A DNA stretch of 64,000 bases from positions 2,666,001 to 2,730,000 of the forward strand of contig NZ_CP072827.1 of assembly GCF_017916255.1 (NCBI RefSeq), given 5' to 3'. Positions 44,901 through 53,463 of this stretch are shown one piece after another; the first letter of the stretch is position 1; the number at the start of each line of letters is the position of its first letter. Under the pieces are notes generated by a model, which ran no database searches, was not told the origin of the DNA, and was given only the letters and a program-made list of their open reading frames with translations. The position numbers and the translations under genes are program-made. This DNA comes from Streptomyces mobaraensis NBRC 13819 = DSM 40847 (GTDB lineage Bacteria > Actinomycetota > Actinomycetes > Streptomycetales > Streptomycetaceae).

Positions 44901-45703
44901 GCGGGGACGGCCTGGAGGGCCGGGGTGTAGCGGGAGTTGAGCCGGACCGTGCGCAGCCGCCCGGCGAACAGCCGCCGGCTGACCTTGCGGAGCTTCCCGG
45001 CCTCCTGGGCCTCCTGCCCGAAGCCCTTGACGACCCGGACGCCGCCGACCGCGCCGTCCACCACGCCGGCGACGGCGGCGGCCTGCCCCTGGGCGTACCA
45101 GGTGGCGGGGAAGAGCTTGGTACGGCTGCGGGAGGCGAGGAACCACAGGGCGGGGGCGACGGCGAGGGCGACGACGGTGAGCAGCGGCGAGAGGACCGCC
45201 ATCACCACGAGCGAGATCAGGAACAGCAGAACGTTGCCGATCATCATCGGCAGCATGAACAGCAGGCCCTGGATCAGCTGGAGGTCGCTGGTGGCCCGGC
45301 CGACGACCTGGCCGGTGGAGAGCTCGTCCTGCCGCTTGCCGTCCAGCCGGGCGATGGACGCGTACATCTCGGTGCGCAGGTCGTGCTGGACGTCGAGGGC
45401 GAGCCGGCCGCCGTAGTAGCGGCGGACGTAGGTGAGGCCGTAGACAACGGCCGCGGCGACGATCAGCAGGGTGGCCCAGGGGGCCAGGGAGCGGTGGTGA
45501 CCACCGATGACGTCATCGATGATCACCTTGGGTATGAGCGGGACGAGCGCCGTGACGGCCATGCCGCCCAGCGAGGAGCCCAGGGCCAGCAGCACCGCGC
45601 GCCGGTACCGCCAGCAGTACCCGGCGAGCCGCCTGGCCCAGCCCGGCCCCTCCGTCCGTCCCTCCGCGCGTATGTCCGCGCGTCGCTCCGCCTTCTCCGC
45701 CAC
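41915..45703 (-). CDS. single-chain double ABC exporter with one degenerate ATPase site
   Basis: 1262 aa: TMD1 (30-330), NBD1 (350-590), acidic linker (about 580-675), TMD2 (680-985), NBD2 (1005-1250). NBD1: Walker A GASGSGKST (386-394), LSGGQ (490-494), Walker B LLLLDD with D515 in place of the catalytic Glu, H546. NBD2: Walker A GETGAGKST, signature LSAGQ (1150-1154), LLLDEAT with E1175, H1206. Thus one ATP site is consensus and one degenerate, as in heterodimeric exporters (TM287/288, BmrCD), but here both halves are one polypeptide. It is probably a multidrug or lipid exporter. It starts at ATG 45703. Confidence 0.92.
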   Translation of the reverse strand: MAEKAERRADIRAEGRTEGPGWARRLAGYCWRYRRAVLLALGSSLGGMAVTALVPLIPKVIIDDVIGGHHRSLAPWATLLIVAAAVVYGLTYVRRYYGGRLALDVQHDLRTEMYASIARLDGKRQDELSTGQVVGRATSDLQLIQGLLFMLPMMIGNVLLFLISLVVMAVLSPLLTVVALAVAPALWFLASRSRTKLFPATWYAQGQAAAVAGVVDGAVGGVRVVKGFGQEAQEAGKLRKVSRRLFAGRLRTVRLNSRYTPALQAVPALGQVAMLALGGWLATRGQITLGTFVAFSTYLAQLVGPVRMLTMILTVGQQARAGVERVLELIDTEPVIDERPDAHELPADAPATVEFDDVSFGYDPARPVLDGVTLRIEPGETVAVVGASGSGKSTLSLLLPRFYDVTSGAVRIGGHDVRDLTHASLRAAIGLVPEDSFLFSDSVRDNIAYGLPGATDEQVRAAARAAQADGFISALPEGYDTKVGEQGLTLSGGQRQRIALARAILADPRLLLLDDATSAVDARVEHEIHEALRGVMAGRTTLLIAHRASTLGLADRIAVLDGGRLVDVGTADELQERCALYRRLLTDPDELGGVAKDPAGATEPPVDTVEDAVDGRVDGVTPALWNRDGLADEDDPHGSLTGMPATPELLAKVAALPPATDTPDIDEERAARPEEAYGLRQLLRGFGAPLALSLLLVAVDAVAGLLLPVLIRHGIDQGVERMALGAVWAASGLALLVVVAQWAAQVGETRMTGRTGERVLYSLRLKIFAQLQRLGLDYYERELTGKIMTRMTTDVDALSSFLQTGLVTAVVSVLTFLGILVALLVIDVQLALVVFATLPLLVVGTVFFRRQSVKAYELARERVGLVNADLQESVAGLRIVQAYRREEAGADRFAERSDGYRRARVRGQWLISVYFPFVQLLSSVASAAVLIVGAGRVDDGTLTTGALVAYLLYIDLFFAPVQQLSQVFDGYQQATVSLGRIQALLRERTSTPAAEDPRPVGRLRGEIAFDDVHFRYGSADGTGERAQALSGIRLTIPAGQTVAFVGETGAGKSTLVKMVARYYDPTSGAVLVDGHDLRDLDPVAYHHRLGVVPQEPYLFPGTVRDAIAYGRPDATDAEVEAAARAVGAHPMIATLDGGYLHPVAERGRNLSAGQRQLIALARAELVDPDILLLDEATAALDLATEALVNEATDRLAGRRTTLVVAHRLTTAARADRVVVLDRGRVVEDGTHAELLALGGRYAELWRTFAGGAGREEALGVGA

Positions 45704-45830
45704 CCGGGTCCTCCCGCCTCGTACGCCTTACCGAGAGGCGCAAACGCCGGGGGCGGCGGATTTCATCCCGCCGCAACAAAGGGACCGCGCGAAGGGACCG
45801 GCGAAGGGACCGGCGGGGGACCGACGGGGA

Positions 45831-48035
45831 TCACATGCCCGGCACGTACTGGATCAGCAGGTCGATGGCCTTGATGCCGAGGAAGGGGGCGACGAGGCCG
45901 CCCAGGCCGTAGATGCCGAGGTTGCGGCGGAGCAGGTCGTGTGCGGACGAGGGGGCGTAGCGCACTCCGCGCAGGGCCAGCGGAATGAGCGCGACGATCA
46001 CCAGGGCGTTGAAGACGATCGCCGAGGCGATGGCCGAGGACGGGCTGTGCAGGCCCATGACGTTGAGGTGGCCCAGCCCCTCGTAGCCCGCCGCCCCGCC
46101 GAACATGGCGGGGACGATCGCGAAGTACTTGGCGACGTCGTTGCAGATGGAGAAGGTGGTGAGGGCCCCGCGGGTGATGAGCAGCTGCTTGCCCGCCTCG
46201 ACGATCTCGATCAGCTTGGTGGGGTTGGAGTCGAGGTCCACCATGTTCCCGGCCTCCTTGGCGGCGGAGGTGCCGGTGTTCATGGCCACGCCGACGTCCG
46301 CCTGGGCCAGCGCGGGCGCGTCGTTCGTCCCGTCGCCGGTCATCGCCACCAGGTTGCCGCCCGCCTGCTCCTCGCGGATGCGCGCCAGCTTGCGTTCGGG
46401 GGTGGCCTCGGCCAGGTAGTCGTCCACGCCGGCCTCCGCCGCGACCGCCTTGGCGGTGAGCGGGTTGTCCCCGGTCACCATCACGGTCCTGATGCCCATG
46501 GCACGCAGTTCGGCGAAGCGCTCGGCGATGCCCGGCTTGACGACGTCCTTGAGGTGGACGGCGCCGAGGATCCGCGTCCCGCCCTGGTCCTCCAGGGCGA
46601 CGAGCAGAGGGGTGCCGCCTCCGGCCGCGATGGAGTCGGCGATCCAGCGGGCGTCGGCGGGGACCTCGCCGCCGCGTCGGACGACCCAGTGGATGACCGC
46701 CGAGGCCGCGCCCTTGCGGATGCGGCAGAACTCGCCGTCGTGGGCGAAGTCGGCGCCGCTCATCCTCGTCTGCGCGGAGAACGGCACGAACCGGCCGTGC
46801 GCGAAGTCGGCCTCGTCGCGGTGGACGCCCTGCCGCCGCGACAGCTCGACGATCGAGCGGCCCTCCGGGGTCCCGTCGGACAGCGAGGCGAGCTGGGCGG
46901 CGTCGGCGAGCAGCTCGCGGGGGACGCCCTTGACGGGGACGAAGGAGTCCGCCCGCCGGTTGCCGAGGGTGATGGTGCCGGTCTTGTCGAGGAGCAGGGT
47001 GTTGACGTCCCCCGCGGCCTCCACGGCCCGTCCGGACAGGGCGATCACATTGCGCTGGACCAGCCGGTCCATGCCCGCGATGCCGATCGCGGAGAGCAGT
47101 GCGCCGATGGTGGTGGGGATGAGGGTGACCAGGAGGGCGACGAGCACGGTGATGCTCTGCTCGGCGCCCGCCCAGCCGGCCATGGGCTGGAGGCTCACCA
47201 CCGCGAGGATGAAGATGACCGTCAGGCACGCGAGCAGGATGTTGAGGGCCAGCTCGTTGGGGGTCTTCTGCCGGGTGGTGCCCTCGACGAGCGCGATCAT
47301 GCGGTCGAGGAAGGTGTGTCCGGGGCGGGAGGTGATCCGGACGACGATCCGGTCGGAGAGCACCGTCGTACCGCCGGTGACGCCCGAGCGGTCGCCGCCG
47401 GCCTCGCGGATCACCGGGGCGGACTCGCCGGTGACCGCCGACTCGTCGACGGCGGCGACGCCCTCGACGACCTCGCCGTCGCCCGGGACGGTCTCGCCGG
47501 CCTCGACCACCACGAAGTCCTGCGGCCTCAAGTCGGCCGCCGGAACCCGCTGTTCCTCCCAGTCGTCCCGGCCCATGCCGACACGCCAGGACCGCAGCCG
47601 GCGGGCGACGGTCGCGCTCCGGGTCCGGCGCAGGGTCTCCGCCTGCGCCTTGCCACGCCCTTCGGCGACGGCCTCGGCGAGGTTGGCGAAGACGACGGTG
47701 AGCCACAGCCAGCAGTTGATCAGCCAGGCGAAGACCGACGGGGAGAGGACGGCGGAGAGTGTGGTGAGGACGGAGCCGACCTCCACCACGAACATCACCG
47801 GGTTACGCACCATCACCCGGGGGTCCAGCTTGCGGACGGCGTCCGGGAGGGAGGCGAGCAGCTGCCGCGGTTCGACGGCGCCCCCGGCCACCCGCCGGTG
47901 CCGGCGCCGCCCTCCCGCGGGCGGGGCGGGGCACGGTGGGGTGACTTCCTGTTCGGGGAGCAGGCGCAGCATCAGAGGGGTGGCCTTCACGGTCGCGGCG
48001 GGGTGGACGACCACCCACCCAACCGGGTCGGACAC
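45831..48035 (-). CDS. kdpB: KdpB-type potassium ATPase subunit, without KdpA or KdpC neighbours
   Basis: 734 aa from GTG 48035. P-type ATPase: TGES at 202-205 in the actuator, phosphorylation Asp D350 in [17 protein letters not shown]-site [11 protein letters not shown], and hinge [21 protein letters not shown]. The KdpB-specific [23 protein letters not shown] and [10 protein letters not shown] segments are present. In the KdpFABC complex this subunit hydrolyses ATP while KdpA carries K+. No kdpA, kdpC, kdpF or kdpDE is visible on either side, so it is an orphan or its partners lie elsewhere. An Arg/Pro-rich N-terminal extension (about 50 residues) is longer than usual. Confidence 0.9.
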   Translation of the reverse strand: MSDPVGWVVVHPAATVKATPLMLRLLPEQEVTPPCPAPPAGGRRRHRRVAGGAVEPRQLLASLPDAVRKLDPRVMVRNPVMFVVEVGSVLTTLSAVLSPSVFAWLINCWLWLTVVFANLAEAVAEGRGKAQAETLRRTRSATVARRLRSWRVGMGRDDWEEQRVPAADLRPQDFVVVEAGETVPGDGEVVEGVAAVDESAVTGESAPVIREAGGDRSGVTGGTTVLSDRIVVRITSRPGHTFLDRMIALVEGTTRQKTPNELALNILLACLTVIFILAVVSLQPMAGWAGAEQSITVLVALLVTLIPTTIGALLSAIGIAGMDRLVQRNVIALSGRAVEAAGDVNTLLLDKTGTITLGNRRADSFVPVKGVPRELLADAAQLASLSDGTPEGRSIVELSRRQGVHRDEADFAHGRFVPFSAQTRMSGADFAHDGEFCRIRKGAASAVIHWVVRRGGEVPADARWIADSIAAGGGTPLLVALEDQGGTRILGAVHLKDVVKPGIAERFAELRAMGIRTVMVTGDNPLTAKAVAAEAGVDDYLAEATPERKLARIREEQAGGNLVAMTGDGTNDAPALAQADVGVAMNTGTSAAKEAGNMVDLDSNPTKLIEIVEAGKQLLITRGALTTFSICNDVAKYFAIVPAMFGGAAGYEGLGHLNVMGLHSPSSAIASAIVFNALVIVALIPLALRGVRYAPSSAHDLLRRNLGIYGLGGLVAPFLGIKAIDLLIQYVPGM

Positions 48036-48113
48036 GCCGGGTGACCGCTCCCTTACGGGCTCTTGTCGCCCGGCGGGTCCTGTCTTACGCCGCTTTTACG
48101 CCGCTCTCGTGCT

Positions 48114-48148
48114 ATCGGGCGGCGGCGGTGGTACCGCCGCCGCCCGAT
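48114..48148 (-). terminator. 15-bp perfect hairpin after agmatinase gene
   Basis: Arms ATCGGGCGGCGGCGG (48114-48128) and CCGCCGCCGCCCGAT (48134-48148), loop TGGTA. It lies 76 bp beyond the agmatinase stop and 79 bp before the kdpB start, on the strand that carries both. Confidence 0.75.
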
Positions 48149-48190
48149 GGGCCGCTCCTCGTTACGCGTCCGGCCGGGCGGCCGGGCTGC

Positions 48191-48247
48191 GCCTACCGAC
48201 CCGGCCTGGCGGCCGCACTGTGCCTACCGACCCGACCTGGCGGCCGC
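48191..48247. repeat. 31-bp-period duplication of the agmatinase 3' end
   Basis: 48191-48216 and 48222-48247 are 26-bp copies differing at one base (both begin GCCTACCGACCCG and end CTGGCGGCCGC). The second copy is the last codons and stop of agmatinase; the first is its duplicate just downstream of the stop. A weaker third trace (GGCCGGGCGGCCGG) lies at about 48172-48186. Confidence 0.8.
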
Positions 48248-49201
48248 GATCTGCCGCGACATGATCGTCGTCAGCTCGTACGCGGTGTGGGACGCGGCCA
48301 CGGCCGTGATCTCGGCGTGGTCGTAGGCGGGCGCGACCTCGACGACGTCCGCGGAGACCAGGTTGCAGGAGGACAGGCCGCGCAGGATCTCCAGCAGCTC
48401 GCGGGAGGTCATGCCGCCGGCCTCGGGGGTGCCGGTGCCGGGGGCGTGCGCCGGGTCGAGGCAGTCGATGTCGATCGAGATGTACAGCGGGCGGTCGCCG
48501 ATGCGCTGGCGGAGCTGGTCCGCGACCTCGTCGGCGCCGCGGCGGTAGACGTCCGCGGAGGTGACGATGCCGAAGCCCATCTTCTCGTCGTCGGTCAGGT
48601 CCTGCTTGCCGTACAGCGGGCCGCGGGTGCCGACGTGGGAGAGGGCGGACGTGTCGAGGATGCCTTCCTCGACGGCCCGGCGGAACGGGGTGCCGTGGGT
48701 GTACTCGGCGCCGAAGTAGGTGTCCCAGGTGTCCAGGTGCGCGTCGAAGTGCAGCAGCGCGACCGGGCCGTGCTTCTTGGCGACCGAGCGCAGCAGCGGC
48801 AGCGCGATGGTGTGGTCGCCGCCGAGCGTCATCATGCGGGCGCCGGTGCCGAGGATGTCGTCGGCCGCGGCCTCGATCGTCTCGACGGCCTCGTTGATGT
48901 CGAACGGGTTGGCGGCGATGTCACCGGCGTCCGCGACCTGCGCGAGGGCGAACGGCGACGCGTCCTGCGCCGGGTTGTAGGGGCGCAGCAGCCGGGACGC
49001 CTCGCGGATGGCGTTGCCGCCGAAGCGGGCGCCGGGGCGGTAGGAGACGCCGGTGTCGAAGGGCACGCCGACGACGGCGACGTCGGCCGTGCCGACCTCG
49101 TCGAGCCGCGGCAGCCGGGCGAAGGTCGCCGGCCCGGCGTAACGCGGGATGCGGGACGAGTCGACGGGGCCGCGCGGTTCACGGGGGGCGTCGGTGGTCA
49201 T
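48224..49201 (-). CDS. speB: agmatinase / ureohydrolase
   Basis: 325 aa from ATG 49201 (GAGAGG upstream). All arginase-fold Mn2+ motifs are present: [23 protein letters not shown] and [21 protein letters not shown], plus [15 protein letters not shown] near the end. It hydrolyses agmatine (or a related guanidino compound) to urea and the amine; guanidinobutyrase is an alternative the sequence cannot exclude. Monocistronic, with a hairpin after it. Its 3' end has been duplicated in tandem. Confidence 0.92.
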   Translation of the reverse strand: MTTDAPREPRGPVDSSRIPRYAGPATFARLPRLDEVGTADVAVVGVPFDTGVSYRPGARFGGNAIREASRLLRPYNPAQDASPFALAQVADAGDIAANPFDINEAVETIEAAADDILGTGARMMTLGGDHTIALPLLRSVAKKHGPVALLHFDAHLDTWDTYFGAEYTHGTPFRRAVEEGILDTSALSHVGTRGPLYGKQDLTDDEKMGFGIVTSADVYRRGADEVADQLRQRIGDRPLYISIDIDCLDPAHAPGTGTPEAGGMTSRELLEILRGLSSCNLVSADVVEVAPAYDHAEITAVAASHTAYELTTIMSRQIAAARSGR

Positions 49202-49362
49202 GCGGGGAGCCTCTCGGATCGCTGCCTGGGACGTTCCCGAGGGTAGGCAGGGGCCGGGGTTCCGCACATGTACGGAATTGTGGGTCCGGGTGCCGCTTAT
49301 GGACACGACGTCCATCGCGGGCGGGGGGAGACGGGGGCTCGGCGGGCGGGAAGAATGCAGCC

Positions 49363-50160
49363 ATGCCGACGCCGCAGACCGTACCCAGCCGAGCCGAGCT
49401 GTTCGACCACCTCGTCCGGACGCGCATCGCGGGAGTCGTCGCGACGCCCCGCCAGAACAGCCTCGACCACTACCGCAAACTCGCGCACGGCGACCGGTCG
49501 TACTGGCTGGGCGTGGAGCTGGGCGACCGCTGGAAGGACGAGCAGGACGTGCTGGCCGTCATGGCCGAGCGCTGCGGGGTCAGCGACGACCCCGCGCTGC
49601 GGACCGGGCAGGACACCATCGACCCGGAACTGACGATCGCCGCGCTGGAGCGGGCGGCCTCGTTCCTGCGCAAGGCGGCGGAGGCGCGGCAGCGGGTGCT
49701 GTTCGCCACCGGCCACCCCGGCGGCCTGCTGGACGTGCACCGGGCGACGGCCGCGGGCCTGCGCGCCGCCGGCTGCGAGATCGTCTCCGTACCCGGGGTG
49801 CCGCGGGCGGACGAGGGCGCGGTGTACCAGGTCGCGGACGTGGCGGTGTTCGAACGCGGGGCCACGCTGTGGCACACCCACTCCCCCGCCCCGATGGCGG
49901 CGGTCCTGGACGCGCTGGCGCGCGAGGGCCGCCCACTGCCCGACCTGGTGGTCGCCGACCACGGGTGGGCCGGGTGCGCGGCGCAGTACGGCATCGACAC
50001 GGTCGGCTTCGCGGACTGCAACGACCCGGCGCTGTTCCTGGCGGAGGCGGAGGGGCTGCTGAGGGTGGCGGTACCGCTCGACGACCATGTCGTCGACCCG
50101 CGGTTCTACGAGCCGATGACGGCGTACTTGCTGGACGCGGCGGGGGTGCGGGCGGTGTGA
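49363..50160 (+). CDS. conserved hypothetical protein (phosphatase-like in some annotations)
   Basis: 265 aa. Soluble alpha/beta protein. Visible blocks: [78 protein letters not shown] and [13 protein letters not shown]. The GHPGG loop, paired His residues and the ADHGWAG segment suggest a metal or phosphate site. Related actinobacterial proteins are often labelled phosphatase without biochemical proof, so I leave the role open. Divergent from agmatinase (161-bp gap) and convergent with the small membrane protein gene. Confidence 0.75.
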   Translation: MPTPQTVPSRAELFDHLVRTRIAGVVATPRQNSLDHYRKLAHGDRSYWLGVELGDRWKDEQDVLAVMAERCGVSDDPALRTGQDTIDPELTIAALERAASFLRKAAEARQRVLFATGHPGGLLDVHRATAAGLRAAGCEIVSVPGVPRADEGAVYQVADVAVFERGATLWHTHSPAPMAAVLDALAREGRPLPDLVVADHGWAGCAAQYGIDTVGFADCNDPALFLAEAEGLLRVAVPLDDHVVDPRFYEPMTAYLLDAAGVRAV

Positions 50161-50164
50161 GCTT

Positions 50165-50214
50165 CCCCGGTCCCTCCCCCAGAGGGGGTGCCCCCTCTGG
50201 GGGAGGGACCGGGG
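50165..50214. terminator. 24-bp perfect hairpin between convergent genes
   Basis: Arms 50165-50188 and 50191-50214 are exact complements with a 2-nt centre (TG); the left arm starts CCCCGGTCCCTCCCCC. It lies four bases after the 49363-50160 gene and 17 bp from the end of the next one, and should terminate in both directions. Confidence 0.85.
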
Positions 50215-50231
50215 CCAAGTCCCCACCGCGG

Positions 50232-50435
50232 TCAGGCCGTCCGCCCGTTCCAGCCCCGGACGCACAGCCACGACCCCCCGTACAGCGCCCCGAACTCGAA
50301 GGCGCGCCCGGCGAGGCCGAAGGCGAACCGGGAGCCGCCCGTCTGGTCCACGAGCCACTGGTGCCAGAAGAACATCACCAGGACCGTCAGGACGATGACG
50401 ACGGCTCCCGCGGCCATCAGCAGGATGTTGCGCAT
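50232..50435 (-). CDS. 67-aa small membrane protein
   Basis: ATG 50435 follows a near-ideal TAGGAGGGG site. One strong TM helix (about residues 4-24, LLMAAGAVVIVLTVLVMFF) is followed by WHQWLVDQTGGSRFAFGLAG and a second, weaker hydrophobic stretch (FEFGALYGGSWLCV). No family recognised. It lies 49 bp downstream of the thioesterase stop on the same strand, so it may share that operon. Confidence 0.75.
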   Translation of the reverse strand: MRNILLMAAGAVVIVLTVLVMFFWHQWLVDQTGGSRFAFGLAGRAFEFGALYGGSWLCVRGWNGRTA

Positions 50436-50484
50436 GAGTTCTCCCCTCCTACGCCGAAGAGCGTACGGGGAAACCGACGGCGCC

Positions 50485-51387
50485 TCAGTCCCACGTCCGC
50501 GGAATCCGCACCAGCCCCTCCTGGATCACCGACACCGCCAACTCCCCGCCCTCCGTGAAGATCCGGCCGCGGGCCAGCCCCCGACCGCCCTGGGAGGTGG
50601 GGCTCTCCTGGTCGTAGAGCAGCCACTCGTCCGCGCGGAACGGCCGGTGGAACCACATGGCGTGGTCCAGGCTGGCGCCGACGACGTCGCCGACCACCCA
50701 GCCGCCGCGGCCGTGGGCGAGCAGGACGGAGTCGAGCAGCGTCATGTCGGAGACGTAGGTGGCCAGGCAGACGTGGAGCAGCGGGTCGTCGGCGAGTTTG
50801 CCGTTGGTGCGGAACCACACCTGCGACCGCGGTTCGCGCGGCTCCCCGTACCGGGCGAACGGCGGGTCGCCGACGTACCGCAGGTCGACGGCGGCCCGGG
50901 CCTCCAGCAGCCGCTCGACGACGTCCGGGCCCGCGAACCGGTCGGCGTACCGGGGCAGCAGCTCGGCGGCGGTCGGCAGGGTGAGCGGGTCGGGCGCGGG
51001 CGGGGCCGGCTCCTGGTGCTCCAGCCCCTCCTCGTGGAGCTGGAAGGACGCCGAGAGGTGGAAGATCGGCCGGCCGCGCTGGACGGCCACCACGCGGCGG
51101 GTGGTGAAGGAGCGGCCGTCGCGGATGCGGTCCACCGTGTAGACGATGGGCGCGCCGGGGTCGCCCGCCCGCAGGAAGTAGGCGTGCAGGGAGTGCGGGA
51201 AGCGGTCGTCCGGGACCGTCCGGCCGGCCGCGACCAGCGCCTGGGCGGCGACCTGGCCGCCGAAGACGCGGGGGATCAGGGCGGGCCGGCTGGTGCCGCG
51301 GAAGATGTCCTCCTCGATCCGTTCGAGGTCGAGCAGGTCGAGGAGGTCCTGCAACGGGGCGGGGGCCGGGGCCGGGGGTTCGTTCAC
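50485..51387 (-). CDS. tesB: acyl-CoA thioesterase II
   Basis: 300 aa from GTG 51387. Double hot-dog thioesterase: RVFGGQVAAQALVAAGRTVP and HSLHAYFLRAGDPGAPIVYTV in the first half, SVLLAHGRGGWVVGDVVGASLDHAMWFHR in the second, and the Asp/Thr/Gln-type active-site region around SASFQLHEEG and QESPTSQGGRG. It hydrolyses medium- and long-chain acyl-CoA in the cytosol. It is 27 bp downstream of the acyl-CoA dehydrogenase gene and probably co-transcribed with it. Confidence 0.93.
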   Translation of the reverse strand: MNEPPAPAPAPLQDLLDLLDLERIEEDIFRGTSRPALIPRVFGGQVAAQALVAAGRTVPDDRFPHSLHAYFLRAGDPGAPIVYTVDRIRDGRSFTTRRVVAVQRGRPIFHLSASFQLHEEGLEHQEPAPPAPDPLTLPTAAELLPRYADRFAGPDVVERLLEARAAVDLRYVGDPPFARYGEPREPRSQVWFRTNGKLADDPLLHVCLATYVSDMTLLDSVLLAHGRGGWVVGDVVGASLDHAMWFHRPFRADEWLLYDQESPTSQGGRGLARGRIFTEGGELAVSVIQEGLVRIPRTWD

Positions 51388-51414
51388 GTGCGGTGCCGTT
51401 CCGTTCTCACAGGG

Positions 51415-52572
51415 TCAGAGGCCCATCGACTTGGCGACGATGGAACGCATGACCTCGCTGGTGCCGCCGTAGATCCGGCTGACCCGGGTGTCGGCGTACA
51501 GCCGCGCGATGGGGTACTCCATCATGTAGCCGTAACCGCCGTGCAGCTGGAGGCACTTGTCGATGACCACGGCGGCGCGTTCGGTGGTGAAGAGCTTCGC
51601 GGACGCGGCGTCGGCGGCGCTCAGCTCGCGGGCGTCGTGCGCGTCCAGCGCCCGGTCGACGACGGCCTGCATGGCGTCGACCTCGGCCTTGCAGTCGGCG
51701 AGGACGAACTTGGTGTTCTGGAACGACGCCACCGGCTGCCCGAAGACCGTGCGCTCGGCCACGTACTTCCGCGCGAACTCCACGGCGGCGGCGGACTGCG
51801 CGTACGCCGAGAAGGCGATGCCCAGCCGCTCCTGCGGCAGGTTGTGCGCGAGGTAGGAGAACGCCTTGCCCTCCTCGCCGAGCCGGTCCTCGACGGGCAC
51901 CTTGACGTCGGTGAAGGAGAGTTCGGCGGTGTCGGAGGTCTTCAGGCCCAGCTTCTCCAGCTTGCGGCCGACCGCGTAGCCCTCGGAGCGGGTGTCGACG
52001 AAGAGGAGGGTGATCCCGCCGCGCCGGTCCTCGGGGGTGGGCGGGGCGGTGCGGGCGCAGACGATCACCCGGTCGGCGAGCACGCCGCCGGTGATGAAGG
52101 TCTTGGCGCCGTTGAGGACGTAGTGGCTGCCGTCGGCGGACAGCTTGGCCGTGGTCTTCATCCCGGCCAGGTCGGAGCCGGTGCCCGGCTCGGTCATGGC
52201 GATGGCGGTCATCATGTCGCCGCTGACGAACGGCGGCAGCCAGCGCCGCTTCTGCTCCTCGGTGGCGTACTTCAGCAGGTACGGAAGGACGAGCGCGGTG
52301 TGCACGCTGCTGCCGCCGAAGCTGACGGCCGCGCGGGCGCACTCCTCGGTGATGACGGCCTGGTACTTGAAGCTCGCCTCGCCGGCGCCGCCGTACTCCT
52401 CGGGGACCTCGATGCCGAAGACGCCCAGCTCGCCGAGCTTCTTGTAGAAGTCGCGCGGCGCCTGCCCGGCCTCGCGCCACTCGTCGTAGTACGGGGTGAC
52501 CTCCGCGGCGATGAAGGCGCGGATGGTCTCCCGGAACGCCTCGTGGTCCTCGTTGAACACCGTCCGACGCAC
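51415..52572 (-). CDS. acyl-CoA dehydrogenase
   Basis: 385 aa from GTG 52572. FAD-linked ACAD fold: GIEVPEEYGGAG, IAMTEPGTGSDLAGMKTTA (FAD/acyl loop), YVLNGAKTFITGG, RLGIAFSAYAQSAAAVEFA, and the C-terminal LQLHGGYGYMMEYPIARLY with RIYGGTSEVMRSIVAKSMGL. The catalytic base of most ACADs is the Glu in GGTSEVMR. Chain-length preference is not readable. It forms an operon with the thioesterase gene; a palindromic operator candidate lies about 43-60 bp upstream. Confidence 0.94.
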   Translation of the reverse strand: MRRTVFNEDHEAFRETIRAFIAAEVTPYYDEWREAGQAPRDFYKKLGELGVFGIEVPEEYGGAGEASFKYQAVITEECARAAVSFGGSSVHTALVLPYLLKYATEEQKRRWLPPFVSGDMMTAIAMTEPGTGSDLAGMKTTAKLSADGSHYVLNGAKTFITGGVLADRVIVCARTAPPTPEDRRGGITLLFVDTRSEGYAVGRKLEKLGLKTSDTAELSFTDVKVPVEDRLGEEGKAFSYLAHNLPQERLGIAFSAYAQSAAAVEFARKYVAERTVFGQPVASFQNTKFVLADCKAEVDAMQAVVDRALDAHDARELSAADAASAKLFTTERAAVVIDKCLQLHGGYGYMMEYPIARLYADTRVSRIYGGTSEVMRSIVAKSMGL

Positions 52573-52614
52573 AACTACCCCCTCGGCGGGGCCGGTTCCA
52601 CCGTCCCCCGGTCG

Positions 52615-52632
52615 GCTGAGCGCTTGCTCAGC
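52615..52632. promoter_or_regulatory. palindromic operator upstream of the acyl-CoA dehydrogenase gene
   Basis: GCTGAGCGCTTGCTCAGC: 7-bp arms GCTGAGC/GCTCAGC around GCTT, 43 bp upstream of the dehydrogenase start. TetR-type fatty-acid regulators of actinobacteria bind AGCAAGCGCT-like palindromes of this kind. The adjacent TetR gene (52706-53344) is one candidate binder, although its own divergent region has a different motif. Confidence 0.65.
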
Positions 52633-52705
52633 GAAAGCTACCCGGCGGTCTCCGGGACTGTCCAGATCCCGCCGGGGGCCGGTCGTGTCGGTGACGTGAG
52701 TGACT

Positions 52706-53344
52706 TCAGGGGCGGGCGGGACCGCTGAGGGCCGCGAGCGCGCCGTGCGCCAGCCGGCGGAGCAGCGCGGCGGTGGCGTCGCGGCCGGGCAGCCCGCCGG
52801 AGCGGCCGAGGTGCGGGGTGGAGTTGAGCAGGCCGAACACCGCGTGGACGGCGGCCCGGGCGTCGTCCTCGGTGACCCCGGGGTGCAGCGCGCGCACGAC
52901 CTCGACCCACAGCTCCACGTACTGCCGCTGGAGCGAGCGGACCTGCTTGCGGTCGACGTCGCGGAGCTGGCCCAGTTCCCGGTCGTGCAGGGTGATCAGC
53001 GCCCGGTCGTCCAGGGCGAAGTCGATGTGCCCGTCGATGAGCGAGTCCAGGACGGCGGCGGGACCGGCGTCCGCCGCCTCCGCCGCGGCCCGGCGCTCCC
53101 GCCCGCTCGCCAGCAGCCGGCCGCTGATGCCCACCAGCAGCTCGGCGAGCATCGCGTCCTTGCCCGCGAAGTGGCGGTAGAGCCCGGGACCGCTGATGCC
53201 GACCGCGGCCCCTATCTCGTCCACCCCGACGCCGTGGAAGCCGCGCTCGGCGAAGAGGCGGGCGGCCTCGCGCAGGATCTGCTCGCGGCGGGTGGGGGCG
53301 GCCGGGGCGGCGGGGGCGGTGGGCGCTGGGTTCACAGGGGTCAC
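52706..53344 (-). CDS. TetR regulator of the leucine/isovalerate operon
   Basis: 212 aa from GTG 53344 (GTG 53335 is also possible). An Ala/Pro-rich N-terminus is followed by TRREQILREAARLFAERGFH and HTH DEIGAAVGISGPGLYRHFAG. The C-terminal domain is the all-helical TetR type (LHDRELGQLRDVDRKQVRSL). It is divergent from the MCC operon with two 16-bp palindromes in between; in other actinobacteria the same arrangement is used by TetR regulators of branched-chain amino acid degradation. It is a probable repressor responding to an acyl-CoA. Confidence 0.9.
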   Translation of the reverse strand: MTPVNPAPTAPAAPAAPTRREQILREAARLFAERGFHGVGVDEIGAAVGISGPGLYRHFAGKDAMLAELLVGISGRLLASGRERRAAAEAADAGPAAVLDSLIDGHIDFALDDRALITLHDRELGQLRDVDRKQVRSLQRQYVELWVEVVRALHPGVTEDDARAAVHAVFGLLNSTPHLGRSGGLPGRDATAALLRRLAHGALAALSGPARP

Positions 53345-53366
53345 CGAACAAATTGTAGACAGCGCC

Positions 53367-53411
53367 GTTAGCGGCCGTTAACCTGAAAAGGATCTGTTAA
53401 CGGTTATTAAC
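53367..53411. promoter_or_regulatory. two TetR operator sites
   Basis: GTTAGCGGCCGTTAAC (53367-53382) and GTTAACGGTTATTAAC (53396-53411) share ends GTTA...TTAAC and the inner CGG, 29 bp apart. They lie between the TetR start (53344) and the MCC beta start (53464), so they can control both promoters. Confidence 0.85.
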
Positions 53412-53463
53412 CGCAACGGTCGGTTCACCGCACGTGGCACGGGAGCAAGGGAGCTTCGAGTCC

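Noticed and set aside
42011..45874. 1287-codon open frame on the plus strand opposite the ABC exporter
   Set aside because: It is the mirror frame of a G+C-rich gene; the protein is low-complexity Arg/Gly/Asp-rich with no domain, whereas the minus strand has full ABC motifs.
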